A program made the position numbers and the translations under genes. Shown here piece after piece: positions 26,470 to 35,775 of a DNA stretch of 64,000 nt. Numbering within the stretch: the stretch's first letter is position 1; each line of letters begins with the position of its first letter. Origin of the DNA: CAWCAW01 sp963714125. Lineage in GTDB: Bacteria > Actinomycetota > Acidimicrobiia > Acidimicrobiales > UBA8190. The DNA lies in contig OY970234.1 of assembly GCA_963714125.1 (NCBI GenBank), positions 62,001-126,000 on the forward strand. Direction: 5' to 3'. The notes below the pieces were generated by a model that made no database searches, was not told the DNA's origin, and saw only the letters and a program-made list of their open reading frames with translations.

Positions 26470-27404
26470 GCCAGCCCGGCGGCACCTCCTTGGTGAACGG
26501 CACCGTCTCGAGTCTCGATCCACCGCTTGAGGCCAGCTGCGTTGGAATGGACGCCATTGAGGGTCTCGAGCTTCTCACGCTGGCTGGGATCCACGTCGCT
26601 GAGGTCAGCGGCGAAAGCGGCGTCCAGGGCAGCGGCAATGTCGTCGCCGCTGCGCCACGCCTTTTCGGCCACCGCCGTCCATCGGCGCAACGTTTCCTCA
26701 GCCTCGGCCAGTACCGACTGCGCATCGGGCACGAGCCCATAGTGCGCCAAGGCGAGCTGGGAAGGATGGCGCTGTGCGAAGCGGTGGAGCGAGCCGAGCG
26801 CCTGGTCAAGGTCGAAGTCGGGCGGGGGCGTCGAGGGCCGCAGAACACCGGCGTCAGGGAGACGAACGCCCACGGCGTCGCCGGCGAAGAGGATCCCACT
26901 GTCGGAGTCGTGGAGCGCCAAGTGGTGCTTGGCGTGGCCCGGCGAGTCGACCGTGGTGAGCGATCGCCCCGGGCTTACATGGATCTCCTCGCCGTCAGCG
27001 AGCACGTGAATGCGGTCGGCCGGCGTCGGGTCAAGGCGACCATAGAGAGAGTCGAGCAGCGGACCGTAGACACGGGCCGCCGACTCGACCAGACGAGTGG
27101 GATCGGCCAGATGACGGGCTCCCTTTTCGTGCACATAGACGGTGGCCGACGGAAAGGCACGGGCCACGTCGCCCACGCCCCCGGCATGATCGAGGTGGAT
27201 GTGGGTGACCGCCACGCCGGCCAGGTCGTCGGCGTCCACGCCGAGGCTGGCCAAAGCCTCCAGAAGAGCAGGCACCGAGCTCTGGCTGCCGGTCTCCACC
27301 AGCACCGGGGCGCTTCCTTGGATCAGGTAGCCGGCCGTGACCCGCTCCCAGCCGCCGAGCAGGGTGTCAATCTCGATCACCCCGGGGGCGATCTCATGGG
27401 TCAC
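26466..27404 (-). CDS. MBL-fold metallo-hydrolase
   Basis: A 312-residue metallo-beta-lactamase-fold protein with metal site THIHLDHAGG (HxHxDH), a further His in TVDSPGHAKHHLAL, Asp in ILFAGDAVG and a last His in LALAHYG. This set of ligands is complete, so a binuclear metal centre is expected. The C-terminal helix-rich 90 residues resemble the DUF-type tails of glyoxalase II-like hydrolases. Start ATG overlaps the stop of the glucose dehydrogenase gene by four bases. In this operon it could open a lactone formed by the dehydrogenase; this is inference from context only. Confidence 0.88.
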   Translation of the reverse strand: MTHEIAPGVIEIDTLLGGWERVTAGYLIQGSAPVLVETGSQSSVPALLEALASLGVDADDLAGVAVTHIHLDHAGGVGDVARAFPSATVYVHEKGARHLADPTRLVESAARVYGPLLDSLYGRLDPTPADRIHVLADGEEIHVSPGRSLTTVDSPGHAKHHLALHDSDSGILFAGDAVGVRLPDAGVLRPSTPPPDFDLDQALGSLHRFAQRHPSQLALAHYGLVPDAQSVLAEAEETLRRWTAVAEKAWRSGDDIAAALDAAFAADLSDVDPSQREKLETLNGVHSNAAGLKRWIETRDGAVHQGGAAGLA

Positions 27405-28447
27405 GAACCAACCTCGATGACCACCTTCACATCATCGGCGCTGCGATTCAGCGCGTCCTGCCAGTTCGCCAGGGGGACACGTCGGCTCACGACCTTGGCC
27501 AGCCAGCCCCGGTCGGCCTTGGCCAACGCGTCGGCAGCCGCCTCGTAGTGACGACGGTTGGCATTGACCGATCCCGCCACGGCCTCGTTTTCGAGCACCA
27601 TCGTCTTGTTAAGCGAGCCGGCGTCAACACCGAGAGTCCGGCCCCCCGAAGACAAGCCGGTGAGACAGATGACACCGTTGGGACCGACGTGCTCCATGGC
27701 ATCGAACACCAGGGCGCCCACTCCCGTGCATTCGATCACGATGTCGGGATCCTTCACGGCATCCTCGATGGTGCCGGTGTGATACGTCGCTCCTAAACCC
27801 TTCACCAGATCCGGCTTGGGTCCTGAGGTCACCTGATCGATGACATGCACGTCGATGCCTCGTTGAACGCCGATGAGGGCGGCCAGGAGCCCAACGGGGC
27901 CAGCTCCGGTGATGACCGCCGTCTTGGGGTCCCAATGCGCCCGATTGCCGATGCGCTCAACCTGCTCCCACGCTTTGGCCACAACGCTGGTCGGTTCGAG
28001 GAGCACCCCCAGGATTCCGAGTGTGGGGTCGACCTTGACAACAAAGTCCGGGGTGATCCGGTAGCGCTCGGAGCAGTAGCCGTCGTGCTCCTTGATGCCG
28101 CGCTCGGTGTAGCGACCGTTGCGACAGAAGTCCCACTCTCCCACCGCGCAGTTGCTGCACGGAACGGGATCTGGACGTCGCACGATGCCCACGACCAGGT
28201 CGCCGGCGACAACATTCCCGCCGGCGGGTGCCTCGCGCACCCGGCCCAACGATTCATGCCCGAGAATCAGTCGCTCTCGCCCCGGTGGCGGCCACCCATA
28301 TGCGCCCGAGACGATCTCGGCATCGGTACCGCACACCCCTATGGCCAGGGTGTCGACCAGGACGGGACCATCCTCGATAGGAGGTTCGTCGACGTCGTCG
28401 AGTCGGGCGGACCCCGCCTTTAGCGGCACAACGGTTAAAGCCTTCAT
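27401..28447 (-). CDS. Zinc-dependent glucose 1-dehydrogenase-like oxidoreductase (MDR superfamily)
   Basis: Oxidises a sugar such as D-glucose to the lactone with NAD(P)+. Visible are the catalytic zinc Cys in IGVCGTDAEIVSGAYG, the GHESLGRV segment and structural-zinc cysteines in PCSNCAVGEWDFC. The LLEPTSVVAKAWEQ helix typical of the glucose dehydrogenase group and the Rossmann motif TGAGPVGLLAAL are also present. The ATG at 28447 is chosen because GAGGAGG precedes it and it overlaps the GH15 stop by four bases. It lies directly after the GH15 gene, so it probably consumes glucose released by that enzyme. Confidence 0.88.
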   Translation of the reverse strand: MKALTVVPLKAGSARLDDVDEPPIEDGPVLVDTLAIGVCGTDAEIVSGAYGWPPPGRERLILGHESLGRVREAPAGGNVVAGDLVVGIVRRPDPVPCSNCAVGEWDFCRNGRYTERGIKEHDGYCSERYRITPDFVVKVDPTLGILGVLLEPTSVVAKAWEQVERIGNRAHWDPKTAVITGAGPVGLLAALIGVQRGIDVHVIDQVTSGPKPDLVKGLGATYHTGTIEDAVKDPDIVIECTGVGALVFDAMEHVGPNGVICLTGLSSGGRTLGVDAGSLNKTMVLENEAVAGSVNANRRHYEAAADALAKADRGWLAKVVSRRVPLANWQDALNRSADDVKVVIEVGS

Positions 28448-30327
28448 GTCCTGGGCCTCCTCGTGCGGGGGACAGCTACGCCCTTCGTCCACTGGCGATG
28501 ATGTTGGCGGGCGGCAGCACCTGCCGCGCCGCTCTTGGCGGCGTCGTCCACCTCGGGGTGACCGCTCAGGTTCAACGCCGAGTTGACGAGCGACACGTGC
28601 GAGAAGGCCTGGGGGAAATTCCCTACCTGGCGCTTGGCCACCACGTCGTACTCCTCGGCCAGCAGACCTAAGTCGTTGCGGAGACTCAGAAGGCGCTCAA
28701 ACAGCGCCACGCCGTCATCGTGTCTGCCGATGAGGTGCAGGCAGTCGGCCATCCAAAACGAACATGCCAGGAACGCACCTTCGCGACCCTCGAGGCCGTC
28801 GACATCATGTGCATCGGTAGCCCGGTAGCGCAGGACGAACCCGTCGTCGGTGAGACCGCGTTCGATCGCCTCCACCGTCGACGTGACCATAGGGTCCGAA
28901 GGTGGGAGGAACCCGACCAGGGGAACCATGAGCAAACTGGCATCGAGAGCATCGGCCCCGTAGTACTGGGTGAAGGCCCCGACCTTTTTGTTGTAACCCT
29001 GCGCGCAGACCTCTTTGTGAATCTGGTCGCGGACCTTGCCCCATCGATCGACAGGGCCGCTCACACCGCAGTCCTGCGCGGTGCGCACGGCGCGGTCCAT
29101 GGCCACCCACGCCATGACTTTGGAGTGGGTGAACTTTCGGCGCGGGCCCCGGACCTCCCAGATGCCGTCGTCGGGCTCGTTCCAACTCTTCTCCACGAAG
29201 CCGATGAGCGCCTTTTGCAAGCCCCAGGCGGCATCGCTGGGCCGATCCACCCGGCTCGAGGTGTAGAGCGCCGACATCACCTCGCCGTACACGTCGAGCT
29301 GAAACTGACCAGCGGCGGCGTTGCCAACCCGTACCGGCTTGGAGCCCTCGTACCCGGCCAGCCAGTCGACCTCCCACTCATCGAGCCGGCGTTCTCCGCC
29401 GGGGCCATACATGATCTGCAGCTCCGATGGATCACCGGCGACGGCTCGCATGAGCCAATCCCGCCAGCGCATGGCTTCGGTGTAGTAGCCACCTCTCATA
29501 AGGGACTCGAGGGTCAATGTAGCGTCGCGCAACCAGCAATAGCGATAGTCCCAGTTGCGGCCCCCGCCGAGGGTCTCGGGCAGCGATGTGGTGGGGGCGG
29601 CCACGATGCCCCCCGTCGGCTCGAACGTCAACGCCTTGAGAGTGATCAACGAGCGCACCACGGCGTCGCGCCACGATCCTTCTACCGTGCAATGCGAAGA
29701 CCATTCGCGCCACCACATCTCGGTATCGGTGATGGCGAACTGAGCGTCGATGGGGCGGGGCGCCGGTTCGTGAGAGGCGAACCACGTGAACACGAAGGGC
29801 ACCTGCTCACCTTCGCGAACGGTGAAATCCGCCGTCGTGGTCATGTCTTTGCCGACGGTCTGCACGGGCGTCCACAGGGCGACGGCATCGGGGCCGGCCA
29901 CCGCGGTGAGTAGGCCGCCGTTCTCACTCACCCACGGAACGGCGGATCCGTAGTCAAAGCGAATGACCAGGTCCATGTGCATATCGACCCGTCCCGATAC
30001 CCCTTGCACCACGCGCACCACCTGAGGGTGACTCTCGCGAATGGGCATGCAGTCCACCAGTCGCACGCGCCCGCCGTCGACCTCGAACTCTGTCTCGAGG
30101 ACCAGGGTGTCCCCGCGGTAGTGGCGCGTTACCTGGTACTTCTCATCCGATGGCGCTATACGCCAGAAGCCGTTTTCCGGGCCACCGAGCAGCTGTGCAA
30201 AGCACGACTCGGAATCAAAGCGAGGCAGACAGAGCCAATCGATCGAGCCGTTTCTCCCCACCAGGGCGGCCGTGTGGGTGTCACCGATGATGCCGTAGTC
30301 CTCAATGGGTTGGGCCACGGTCCTCAT
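28444..30327 (-). CDS. Glycoside hydrolase family 15 protein (trehalase or glucoamylase type)
   Basis: An inverting exo-glucosidase, 627 residues with no signal peptide. The N-terminal beta-sandwich starts QPIEDYGIIGDTHTAALVG, as in actinobacterial GH15 trehalases. The (alpha/alpha)6 catalytic domain contains NWDYRYCWLRDATLTLESL, the general acid Glu in DDGIWEVRG and the general base Glu in LLAEEYD. The resemblance in the opening motif favours intracellular trehalase, but glucan glucosidase cannot be excluded. It heads a four-gene operon with glucose dehydrogenase, an MBL hydrolase and a cupredoxin, all joined by ATGA-type overlaps. Confidence 0.93.
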   Translation of the reverse strand: MRTVAQPIEDYGIIGDTHTAALVGRNGSIDWLCLPRFDSESCFAQLLGGPENGFWRIAPSDEKYQVTRHYRGDTLVLETEFEVDGGRVRLVDCMPIRESHPQVVRVVQGVSGRVDMHMDLVIRFDYGSAVPWVSENGGLLTAVAGPDAVALWTPVQTVGKDMTTTADFTVREGEQVPFVFTWFASHEPAPRPIDAQFAITDTEMWWREWSSHCTVEGSWRDAVVRSLITLKALTFEPTGGIVAAPTTSLPETLGGGRNWDYRYCWLRDATLTLESLMRGGYYTEAMRWRDWLMRAVAGDPSELQIMYGPGGERRLDEWEVDWLAGYEGSKPVRVGNAAAGQFQLDVYGEVMSALYTSSRVDRPSDAAWGLQKALIGFVEKSWNEPDDGIWEVRGPRRKFTHSKVMAWVAMDRAVRTAQDCGVSGPVDRWGKVRDQIHKEVCAQGYNKKVGAFTQYYGADALDASLLMVPLVGFLPPSDPMVTSTVEAIERGLTDDGFVLRYRATDAHDVDGLEGREGAFLACSFWMADCLHLIGRHDDGVALFERLLSLRNDLGLLAEEYDVVAKRQVGNFPQAFSHVSLVNSALNLSGHPEVDDAAKSGAAGAAARQHHRQWTKGVAVPRTRRPRT

Positions 30328-30387
30328 TCTTACCCCGGGCGAGCCCGCGGCCGGTACGCGGCGCGCCTTATCGTCAGGCCAAGACGC

Positions 30388-31584
30388 TCACGAGGAGGCG
30401 CACTGGCCCGTTCCCGATGGTCTCGTGGAAGCTTCGCCACTTTGAATGTCGACGCCCACCGCATGCATGGCGAGCGCGTAACCGACGTTGGAGTTGGTGG
30501 TCGACCGGGCGAAGACGACGCCGATGACGGTCCCGTCGGGGATGCCCTGGCTGCTGTCCCCCGAAGCCACCAGGGGCCCGCCCGAGTTCCCCGGCTGCAC
30601 CAGGGCGTTGAGCTGATACACCTCTCGAGTCGTCTGTCGCTGGCCGTAGATGTCCAATCCGTTTGCCTCAAATGCGGCGTCCACGGCGGCCGGGCGATAC
30701 GTGAAGGGCCCACCCTCGGGGTATCCGAGTACGACGCCCGTCGTCCCCCGCCCCACCACGCTTGTGTCGAGGTGGATGGGAGGGTCGCTGAGCCCCGGGA
30801 CTTTCAGGACGGCCAGGTCGAGCTCGGGATCGAACAACATGGCCGTGGCCGCATGACGACCGGTGGCGTCTACGACGGAAGGCTGAGGTATGCCCGCCAC
30901 CACGTGGGCGTTGGTAACCACGTACCCCGGCGCCACCACGAACCCCGAACCTTCCTGAATGACTCCGCATCCCGAGCCGACGATTTGCACCGTAGACGGC
31001 TGGGCGTCGACAACCGCTTGATGAACAGCCGACGTGCTGGGGGGAAGCACCGGCGCCGACAGCTGGGGCGGTAAGCCGTTGAAGACCAAGGGGAACCCCT
31101 CCGAGGAGAGCAGCGATTGAATGCGGTTGAATACGGCGGGCAGGGGCGGGAGCAGCCTGTCCATGGCACGAACAATGCGTGACTCGTCCATGGCCGAAGC
31201 CAGCGTCTGGAAGCTGCTGCTGGCCAACAAACTCGCCGCCAACCACGCCGCCACCAGGGTGGCGAATACCGCCACGGCCACTCCGAAGGCCGAATCGATT
31301 GGACCAAGGCGCAAACGTTGGAGCGCGGTACTCGAGTGTGCGCCCAAAAGACGGCCCACGCCTCCCAGGATCACCGCCAGGCCGAACACGACGACGAGGG
31401 CGATGAGGGCCTTTTCCTCCTTCGCTTTGGCCAAATCCGCCAGCGGTGGTGCAATGAGCACCCCGACGAACAATCCGAGCCAGAACCCACCGAAGGAGAG
31501 GACCTGCATGGCCGCGCCCAGACGCAGGCCGTGAATGCCGGACAAGGCAACGAGGGCGAGCAGCACGTAGTCGACCCAGTTCAC
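30388..31584 (-). CDS. MarP-like membrane serine protease (CvpA-type membrane domain plus trypsin-like domain)
   Basis: A membrane-bound periplasmic protease. From the GTG at 31584 (GGAGG upstream), four hydrophobic helices of CvpA/colicin V production type occupy about residues 1-135 (VNWVDYVLLALVALSGIHG opens it). The chymotrypsin-like domain follows, with catalytic His in VVTNAHVVAG, Asp in FDPELDLAVLKV and Ser in VQPGNSGGPLV. This architecture is that of mycobacterial MarP, known for acid and oxidative stress resistance. The 398 residues agree with that family. The longer upstream frame to 31701 has Arg-rich sequence unlike a membrane protein start. Confidence 0.9.
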   Translation of the reverse strand: MNWVDYVLLALVALSGIHGLRLGAAMQVLSFGGFWLGLFVGVLIAPPLADLAKAKEEKALIALVVVFGLAVILGGVGRLLGAHSSTALQRLRLGPIDSAFGVAVAVFATLVAAWLAASLLASSSFQTLASAMDESRIVRAMDRLLPPLPAVFNRIQSLLSSEGFPLVFNGLPPQLSAPVLPPSTSAVHQAVVDAQPSTVQIVGSGCGVIQEGSGFVVAPGYVVTNAHVVAGIPQPSVVDATGRHAATAMLFDPELDLAVLKVPGLSDPPIHLDTSVVGRGTTGVVLGYPEGGPFTYRPAAVDAAFEANGLDIYGQRQTTREVYQLNALVQPGNSGGPLVASGDSSQGIPDGTVIGVVFARSTTNSNVGYALAMHAVGVDIQSGEASTRPSGTGQCASS

Positions 31585-31690
31585 CGTTCTAGATCCTCCC
31601 TCAGTTGCCGCTCGTCGTGCGAAGATGGCAGGTCCCCTCCGTCGAGCGATCGTGGTGCTACGGCCGACGCAGAGCAAAGGACCGACACCC

Positions 31691-32533
31691 ATGGCCGACA
31701 ACGCTGCTCCGGCCGAAGATGCACACTCGAGCGAAGACGAATCTCACGCGGCGTCGCCTGAACATTCGTTCTTGTCGTCATCTGCTCCTCTCGCGTCTCC
31801 ACCGCCGCCACCACCGCCACCACCACCGCCACCACCGCCGCCACCACCGCCGTTGATTTCTGAATCCGATTCGGACCATTACCCACCCCCGCCGCCATCT
31901 GCACCTGCGCCGCCGTCACTTCCTGTGCCCACCCCCTCTCCCGCGCCTCCGCCCTTCGGCTTTGACGGCGACGACAGATGGGCACCGGCCCCGCCGCGCC
32001 ACTCTGGCCCGTGGCCGACACCGTGGGGCTCCTCACCAGCTCCTGGACACGGCGTCGCCTTCAACTCGGGTCCCTTGGACGCGCTCGGGAGACCCATGGC
32101 CCAGTGGTGGCAGCGGCTACTCGCATTGTTCGTGGACGGACTCGTCCTCTTCGTGCCGACGCTGTTGGTCGTGGCCTTCGCCACAGGCGGGTCGAGTTCG
32201 GTTTCATTGAACGGCGGCCGGACGGTGCCTGACAGTGTGTGGTCGGCACTGGGTGTGGCGTTGGTCATCGCTCTCGGGTACTTCGCCTTTTTGGACGGGG
32301 GAAGATCCGGCCAAACCATCGGCAAGCGGACCGTGGGCATTGCCGTTCGAGACACGGCGACGGGTGGCCCCATCGGTGCCGGGCGGGCGTTGGCACGGCG
32401 CGTCTTTTTCTTCGCCACCTACCTGGGGTTCGGCATTCTCTTCGTCATCAACGGCCTCTCGCCTTTGTGGGACCGACGCCGCCAGGCCTGGCATGACAAG
32501 GTGGCCCACTCCTTCGTCGTGAGCGTGCGCTGA
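31691..32533 (+). CDS. RDD-family membrane protein with a poly-proline N-terminal tail
   Basis: From the ATG at 31691 the first 115 residues are acidic and Pro/Ser-rich and include 18 consecutive prolines near 31800-31855. The C-terminal part is an RDD domain: QWWQRLLALFVDGLVLF (Arg and Asp of the first helix), a second helix ALGVALVIALGYFAFLD, then GQTIGKRTVGIAV and the last helix FATYLGFGILFVINGL with the WHDKVAHS ending. RDD proteins are small transporters or membrane anchors of unclear function. Poly-proline runs of this length usually require EF-P for translation. It is divergent from the MarP-like gene. Confidence 0.88.
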   Translation: MADNAAPAEDAHSSEDESHAASPEHSFLSSSAPLASPPPPPPPPPPPPPPPPPPLISESDSDHYPPPPPSAPAPPSLPVPTPSPAPPPFGFDGDDRWAPAPPRHSGPWPTPWGSSPAPGHGVAFNSGPLDALGRPMAQWWQRLLALFVDGLVLFVPTLLVVAFATGGSSSVSLNGGRTVPDSVWSALGVALVIALGYFAFLDGGRSGQTIGKRTVGIAVRDTATGGPIGAGRALARRVFFFATYLGFGILFVINGLSPLWDRRRQAWHDKVAHSFVVSVR

Positions 32534-32586
32534 CAGCACGTCGACGGCACTCGGCGGAGTTAGGCGGCGCTCGCCATACTGGGGCC

Positions 32587-33342
32587 ATGCCGGGGTCCAT
32601 CGATCTCAACGCCGATGTCGGGGAGGAAGCGGCTCCCGACGGTGACGACGGTCCACTTCTCGACGTGGTGACGAGCGCCAGCGTGGCGTGCGGTTTTCAC
32701 GCCGGGAACCCGTCGGTCATGCACAAGACAGTCGTTGAAGCGCAGCGTCGTGGCGTGGCCATCGGCGCCCATCCTTCCTATGCGGATCGTGACGGATTCG
32801 GTCGGCGCCCGGTGGAGGTGGACGCGACGCGCCTCACTGACGACATCATCTACCAAGTCGGCGCTCTCGACGCCATAGCGCACGCGTGTGGGACCAAGGT
32901 CCGCTTCGTCAAGCCTCACGGATCGCTCTACAACCGGATCACCGTTGACGTGGAACATGCTCGGGCCGTCGCTGAAGCAGTGCGAGCCTACGGCGACGTC
33001 GTACTCCTGGTGGCGGCGGGTTCCGTGGCGGTGAGCGAGGCTGAGCGCCTCGGAGTCACCGTCGTCACCGAAGGTTTTGCTGATCGCGCGTATCGCAATG
33101 ACGGCAGCCTCGTACCACGTCAAGTGGCCGGCGCCATCATCGAGGATCCGGGCCGTGCGATACAACAGGCACTTTCGCTTGCCGTTGACGGTCGCGTCCA
33201 AAGCGTCGACGGCACGTGGCTGGAGCTGCATCCCGCGTCGATCTGTGTCCACAGTGACACCCAGGGCGCCGTGGCGATGGCCGGCCGTCTTCACCAAGCA
33301 TTGGTGGAGGCCGGCTTCAGCGTGACGTCATTTACCGCGTGA
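32587..33342 (+). CDS. pxpA: 5-oxoprolinase subunit PxpA
   Basis: Subunit A of the bacterial ATP-dependent 5-oxoprolinase that opens 5-oxo-L-proline to L-glutamate. The LamB/YcsF fold is evident: IDLNADVGEE at the start, VTSASVACGFHAGNPSVM, GVAIGAHPSYADRDGFGRR, VRFVKPHGSLYNRI and EGFADRAYRNDGSLVPR. The 251 residues match the family. Its stop overlaps the GTG of the next gene by four bases, coupling it to the PxpB-PxpC fusion, so the full enzyme comes from one two-gene operon. Confidence 0.95.
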   Translation: MPGSIDLNADVGEEAAPDGDDGPLLDVVTSASVACGFHAGNPSVMHKTVVEAQRRGVAIGAHPSYADRDGFGRRPVEVDATRLTDDIIYQVGALDAIAHACGTKVRFVKPHGSLYNRITVDVEHARAVAEAVRAYGDVVLLVAAGSVAVSEAERLGVTVVTEGFADRAYRNDGSLVPRQVAGAIIEDPGRAIQQALSLAVDGRVQSVDGTWLELHPASICVHSDTQGAVAMAGRLHQALVEAGFSVTSFTA

Positions 33343-34946
33343 ACGCGTCTCGCCATATCCGGCCCTTTGGAGACACCGGGCTGCTCATCGGTGTGGCCGA
33401 CATCGAGGAGGCTCATCGGTTGGCGGCCGCCGTGCTCGGCGCCCAGTGGCCGGGCGTAGAGGATGTCGTCGTCGGCTTCGACGCCGTCACCGTGATCGTC
33501 GATCCCACCGTGGCGAACACGGCCGACCTGGCGGCGGTGGTGGCTGCCTTGCCCACCGCCGGTTCCTCCCCACCAAACGGTCGACTGGTGGAGATCGGCG
33601 TTCGCTTCGACGGGGAGGATCTCGACGACGTTGCCGCCCTGTGCTCGCTTTCGGGCGACCAGGTGGTGGCGCTGCTCACCTCTTGTGATCTTCTCGTGGC
33701 CTTCCTCGGGTTTGCGCCCGGATTCGCCTATCTCGTCGGACTACCACCGGCCCTCGCCGCCATCGCGCGTCGCCGCACTCCCCGGCCGACGGTGCCTTGC
33801 GGTGCCGTTGCCTTGGGAGGTGGTTTTGCCGGCATCTACCCTCGCTCTTCTCCCGGCGGATGGCAGCTGCTCGGGTCCAGCGATGTGCGACTCTTCGATC
33901 CACAGACACCGCCGTTCGCTCTCCTGGCCCCAGGAGACCGAGTCCGTTTCCTGTCCGATGAACGGGTCGGATCGGCACCGACCCGGCGGCCACGTGAGCG
34001 CCTTGAGACAAGCAACAAACGCCGTGTCACCGTCGAGTCCCCCGGTCTGCTCTCGTTGGTAGAGGATCAAGGCAGAGTCGGGTCCGCTGCCTTGGGGGTC
34101 ACCCGATCGGGCGGCGCTGATCCCTTCTCGTTACGTATCGCCAACAAATTGCTGGGCAACGACGAGTCCGCCGCCGCGTTGGAAATCACCGCGTCGGGGC
34201 CGTCGTTGCGTTTCGGCAGCGACGCGCACTGTGGCGTGGTGGGTGACGTAGAGACTCAGATCGACGGTCACGCCATCCCCACTGGCGCCGTGGTGCCCGT
34301 GAAAGCGGGGCAACTGCTTAGCGTGGGCCGGGTGCGACGAGGGCTGCGCGCCTACCTCGCTGTCGGCGGCGGCATCGAGACGCCCCGGGTCCTCGGTAGC
34401 CGCTCATCCGACCTTTTTGGAGAGCTCGGTCCCGGGGCACTTGTCGTCGGGGACGTCCTCGGGCTCGGCGCTGGCACCCGACCCCGAGGCCAGCTTCTCC
34501 TTCCGGTGCCACAAACATCTTCGCCGATTCGGCTGCGGGTGCTGCCCGGGCCCGATCTCGATCCCCGCCACGGGCTCGACGCCCTCAGCGACATGGTCTG
34601 GGAGGTCCAGGCCGACAGCGACCGGGTGGGCCTTCGCCTGCGCGGCGATGAGCCGCTTTCGATCGGCACCATCCCGGCCACGTCGCGCGGCATGGTGACC
34701 GGAGCCATACAGCTGCCGCCGGACGGAGAGCCCGTCGTCCTGTTGTGCGACCACGCCACCGTGGGCGGGTACCCCGTGATCGCCGTGGTGGCGAGCGCTG
34801 ATCTGGGCATACTCGGGCAGTGCCGGCCCGGAGATGTCGTGCGGATCGACATCATCGACATGGCCGATGCGGCGCGGGCACGCGCCCGCCGCGAGCGCGC
34901 CATCGATGAAGGCGTCATCGGATGGTTCCCGGTTCGAAGCGACTGA
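33339..34946 (+). CDS. pxpBC: 5-oxoprolinase subunits B and C fused (PxpB-PxpC)
   Basis: A 535-residue fusion of the two subunits that are separate in many bacteria. Residues 1-210 are PxpB (KipI-like): RPFGDTGLLIGV, LGFAPGFAYLVGLP and SSPGGWQLLGSSDVRLFDP. From about residue 230 PxpC (KipA-like) begins with VTVESPGLLSLVEDQGR, then GADPFSLRIANKLLGND, LRAYLAVGGGIETPRVLGSRSSDLFG and the closing DHATVGGYPVIAVV. All the landmarks of both subunits are present, so the fused enzyme should be active with PxpA. GTG start overlapping pxpA. Confidence 0.95.
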   Translation: MNASRHIRPFGDTGLLIGVADIEEAHRLAAAVLGAQWPGVEDVVVGFDAVTVIVDPTVANTADLAAVVAALPTAGSSPPNGRLVEIGVRFDGEDLDDVAALCSLSGDQVVALLTSCDLLVAFLGFAPGFAYLVGLPPALAAIARRRTPRPTVPCGAVALGGGFAGIYPRSSPGGWQLLGSSDVRLFDPQTPPFALLAPGDRVRFLSDERVGSAPTRRPRERLETSNKRRVTVESPGLLSLVEDQGRVGSAALGVTRSGGADPFSLRIANKLLGNDESAAALEITASGPSLRFGSDAHCGVVGDVETQIDGHAIPTGAVVPVKAGQLLSVGRVRRGLRAYLAVGGGIETPRVLGSRSSDLFGELGPGALVVGDVLGLGAGTRPRGQLLLPVPQTSSPIRLRVLPGPDLDPRHGLDALSDMVWEVQADSDRVGLRLRGDEPLSIGTIPATSRGMVTGAIQLPPDGEPVVLLCDHATVGGYPVIAVVASADLGILGQCRPGDVVRIDIIDMADAARARARRERAIDEGVIGWFPVRSD

Positions 34947-35085
34947 GAGCGCCCGCCCCGGCCGTGCCTGGCCGTCGTCTGGCATCGGGCATCATTGATC
35001 GGATGACTTGTGCTGCCCCCACCGACACCGGCGAGCCCGGCCCGCCCGGCGGCTCGGAAACGCCGGCGAACCCGTTCACGCCAAC

Positions 35086-35769
35086 ATGACCAGCCAACCG
35101 GGCCCGGACCTGAGCCAAACGACGCGAAGCTCGCTGCGACGCAAGAAGGAACGTGGTAGTTACGACCGAGCCCTCGCCGAAGCGATCCTGGACGAAGGCC
35201 TCGTGTGTCATGTGGGGTTCGTCGTCGATGGATCGCCGTTCGTGATGCCCATGACCTACGCCCGAGTCGGCGAGACCCTCTATCTCCATGGGGCGACGGG
35301 CAATCGCATGCTTCGTCATATCAGTGGAGCCGAGCTGTGCGTGACCGTCACGCTTCTCGACGCAATAGTCCTGGCCCGTTCCGCTCTTCACCACTCCATG
35401 AACTATCGGTCCGTTGTGCTTTTCGGTACCGCCGAAGCCGTGACAGACGAAGACGAGAAACGACACGCCACCGAGGCTCTGCTCGAACACATGGCCGTGG
35501 GGCGCTCCACCGAAACGCGGGCGCCGACCTTCGAGGAACTCAGGTCCACGCTCTTCGTGCGCCTGCAGATGGAGGAAGGATCGGTCAAGGTGCGCGCCGG
35601 CGGACCCATCGACGATCCCGAAGACATGACCCTGGCCGTGTGGGCCGGACTCATCCCCATGTCCACAGTCGCAAGCGTTGGGGTGGAGGACGCGCCTTTG
35701 CCACCGGGAACACCTGAGCCGGCCTACGTGCGCGCCTACCCGTCGCGCCGCGCCAGTACCGATCGCTGA
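35086..35769 (+). CDS. Pyridoxamine 5'-phosphate oxidase-like (NimA-type) flavin-binding protein
   Basis: A split-barrel FMN-binding protein. Seen are SYDRALAEAILDEGLVCHVGF, the GSPFVMPMTYAR strand pair, the FMN-contacting YLHGATGNRM segment, and HHSMNYRSVVLFGTAEAV, all as in the pyridox_oxidase/NimA group. The 227 residues fit. The ATG at 35086 is chosen over a frame start at 35008, whose first 26 residues are Arg/Pro-rich. Biochemical role unknown: reductases for F420 or flavin and heme-binding proteins exist in this fold. Confidence 0.82.
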   Translation: MTSQPGPDLSQTTRSSLRRKKERGSYDRALAEAILDEGLVCHVGFVVDGSPFVMPMTYARVGETLYLHGATGNRMLRHISGAELCVTVTLLDAIVLARSALHHSMNYRSVVLFGTAEAVTDEDEKRHATEALLEHMAVGRSTETRAPTFEELRSTLFVRLQMEEGSVKVRAGGPIDDPEDMTLAVWAGLIPMSTVASVGVEDAPLPPGTPEPAYVRAYPSRRASTDR

Positions 35770-35775
35770 ACGCCG

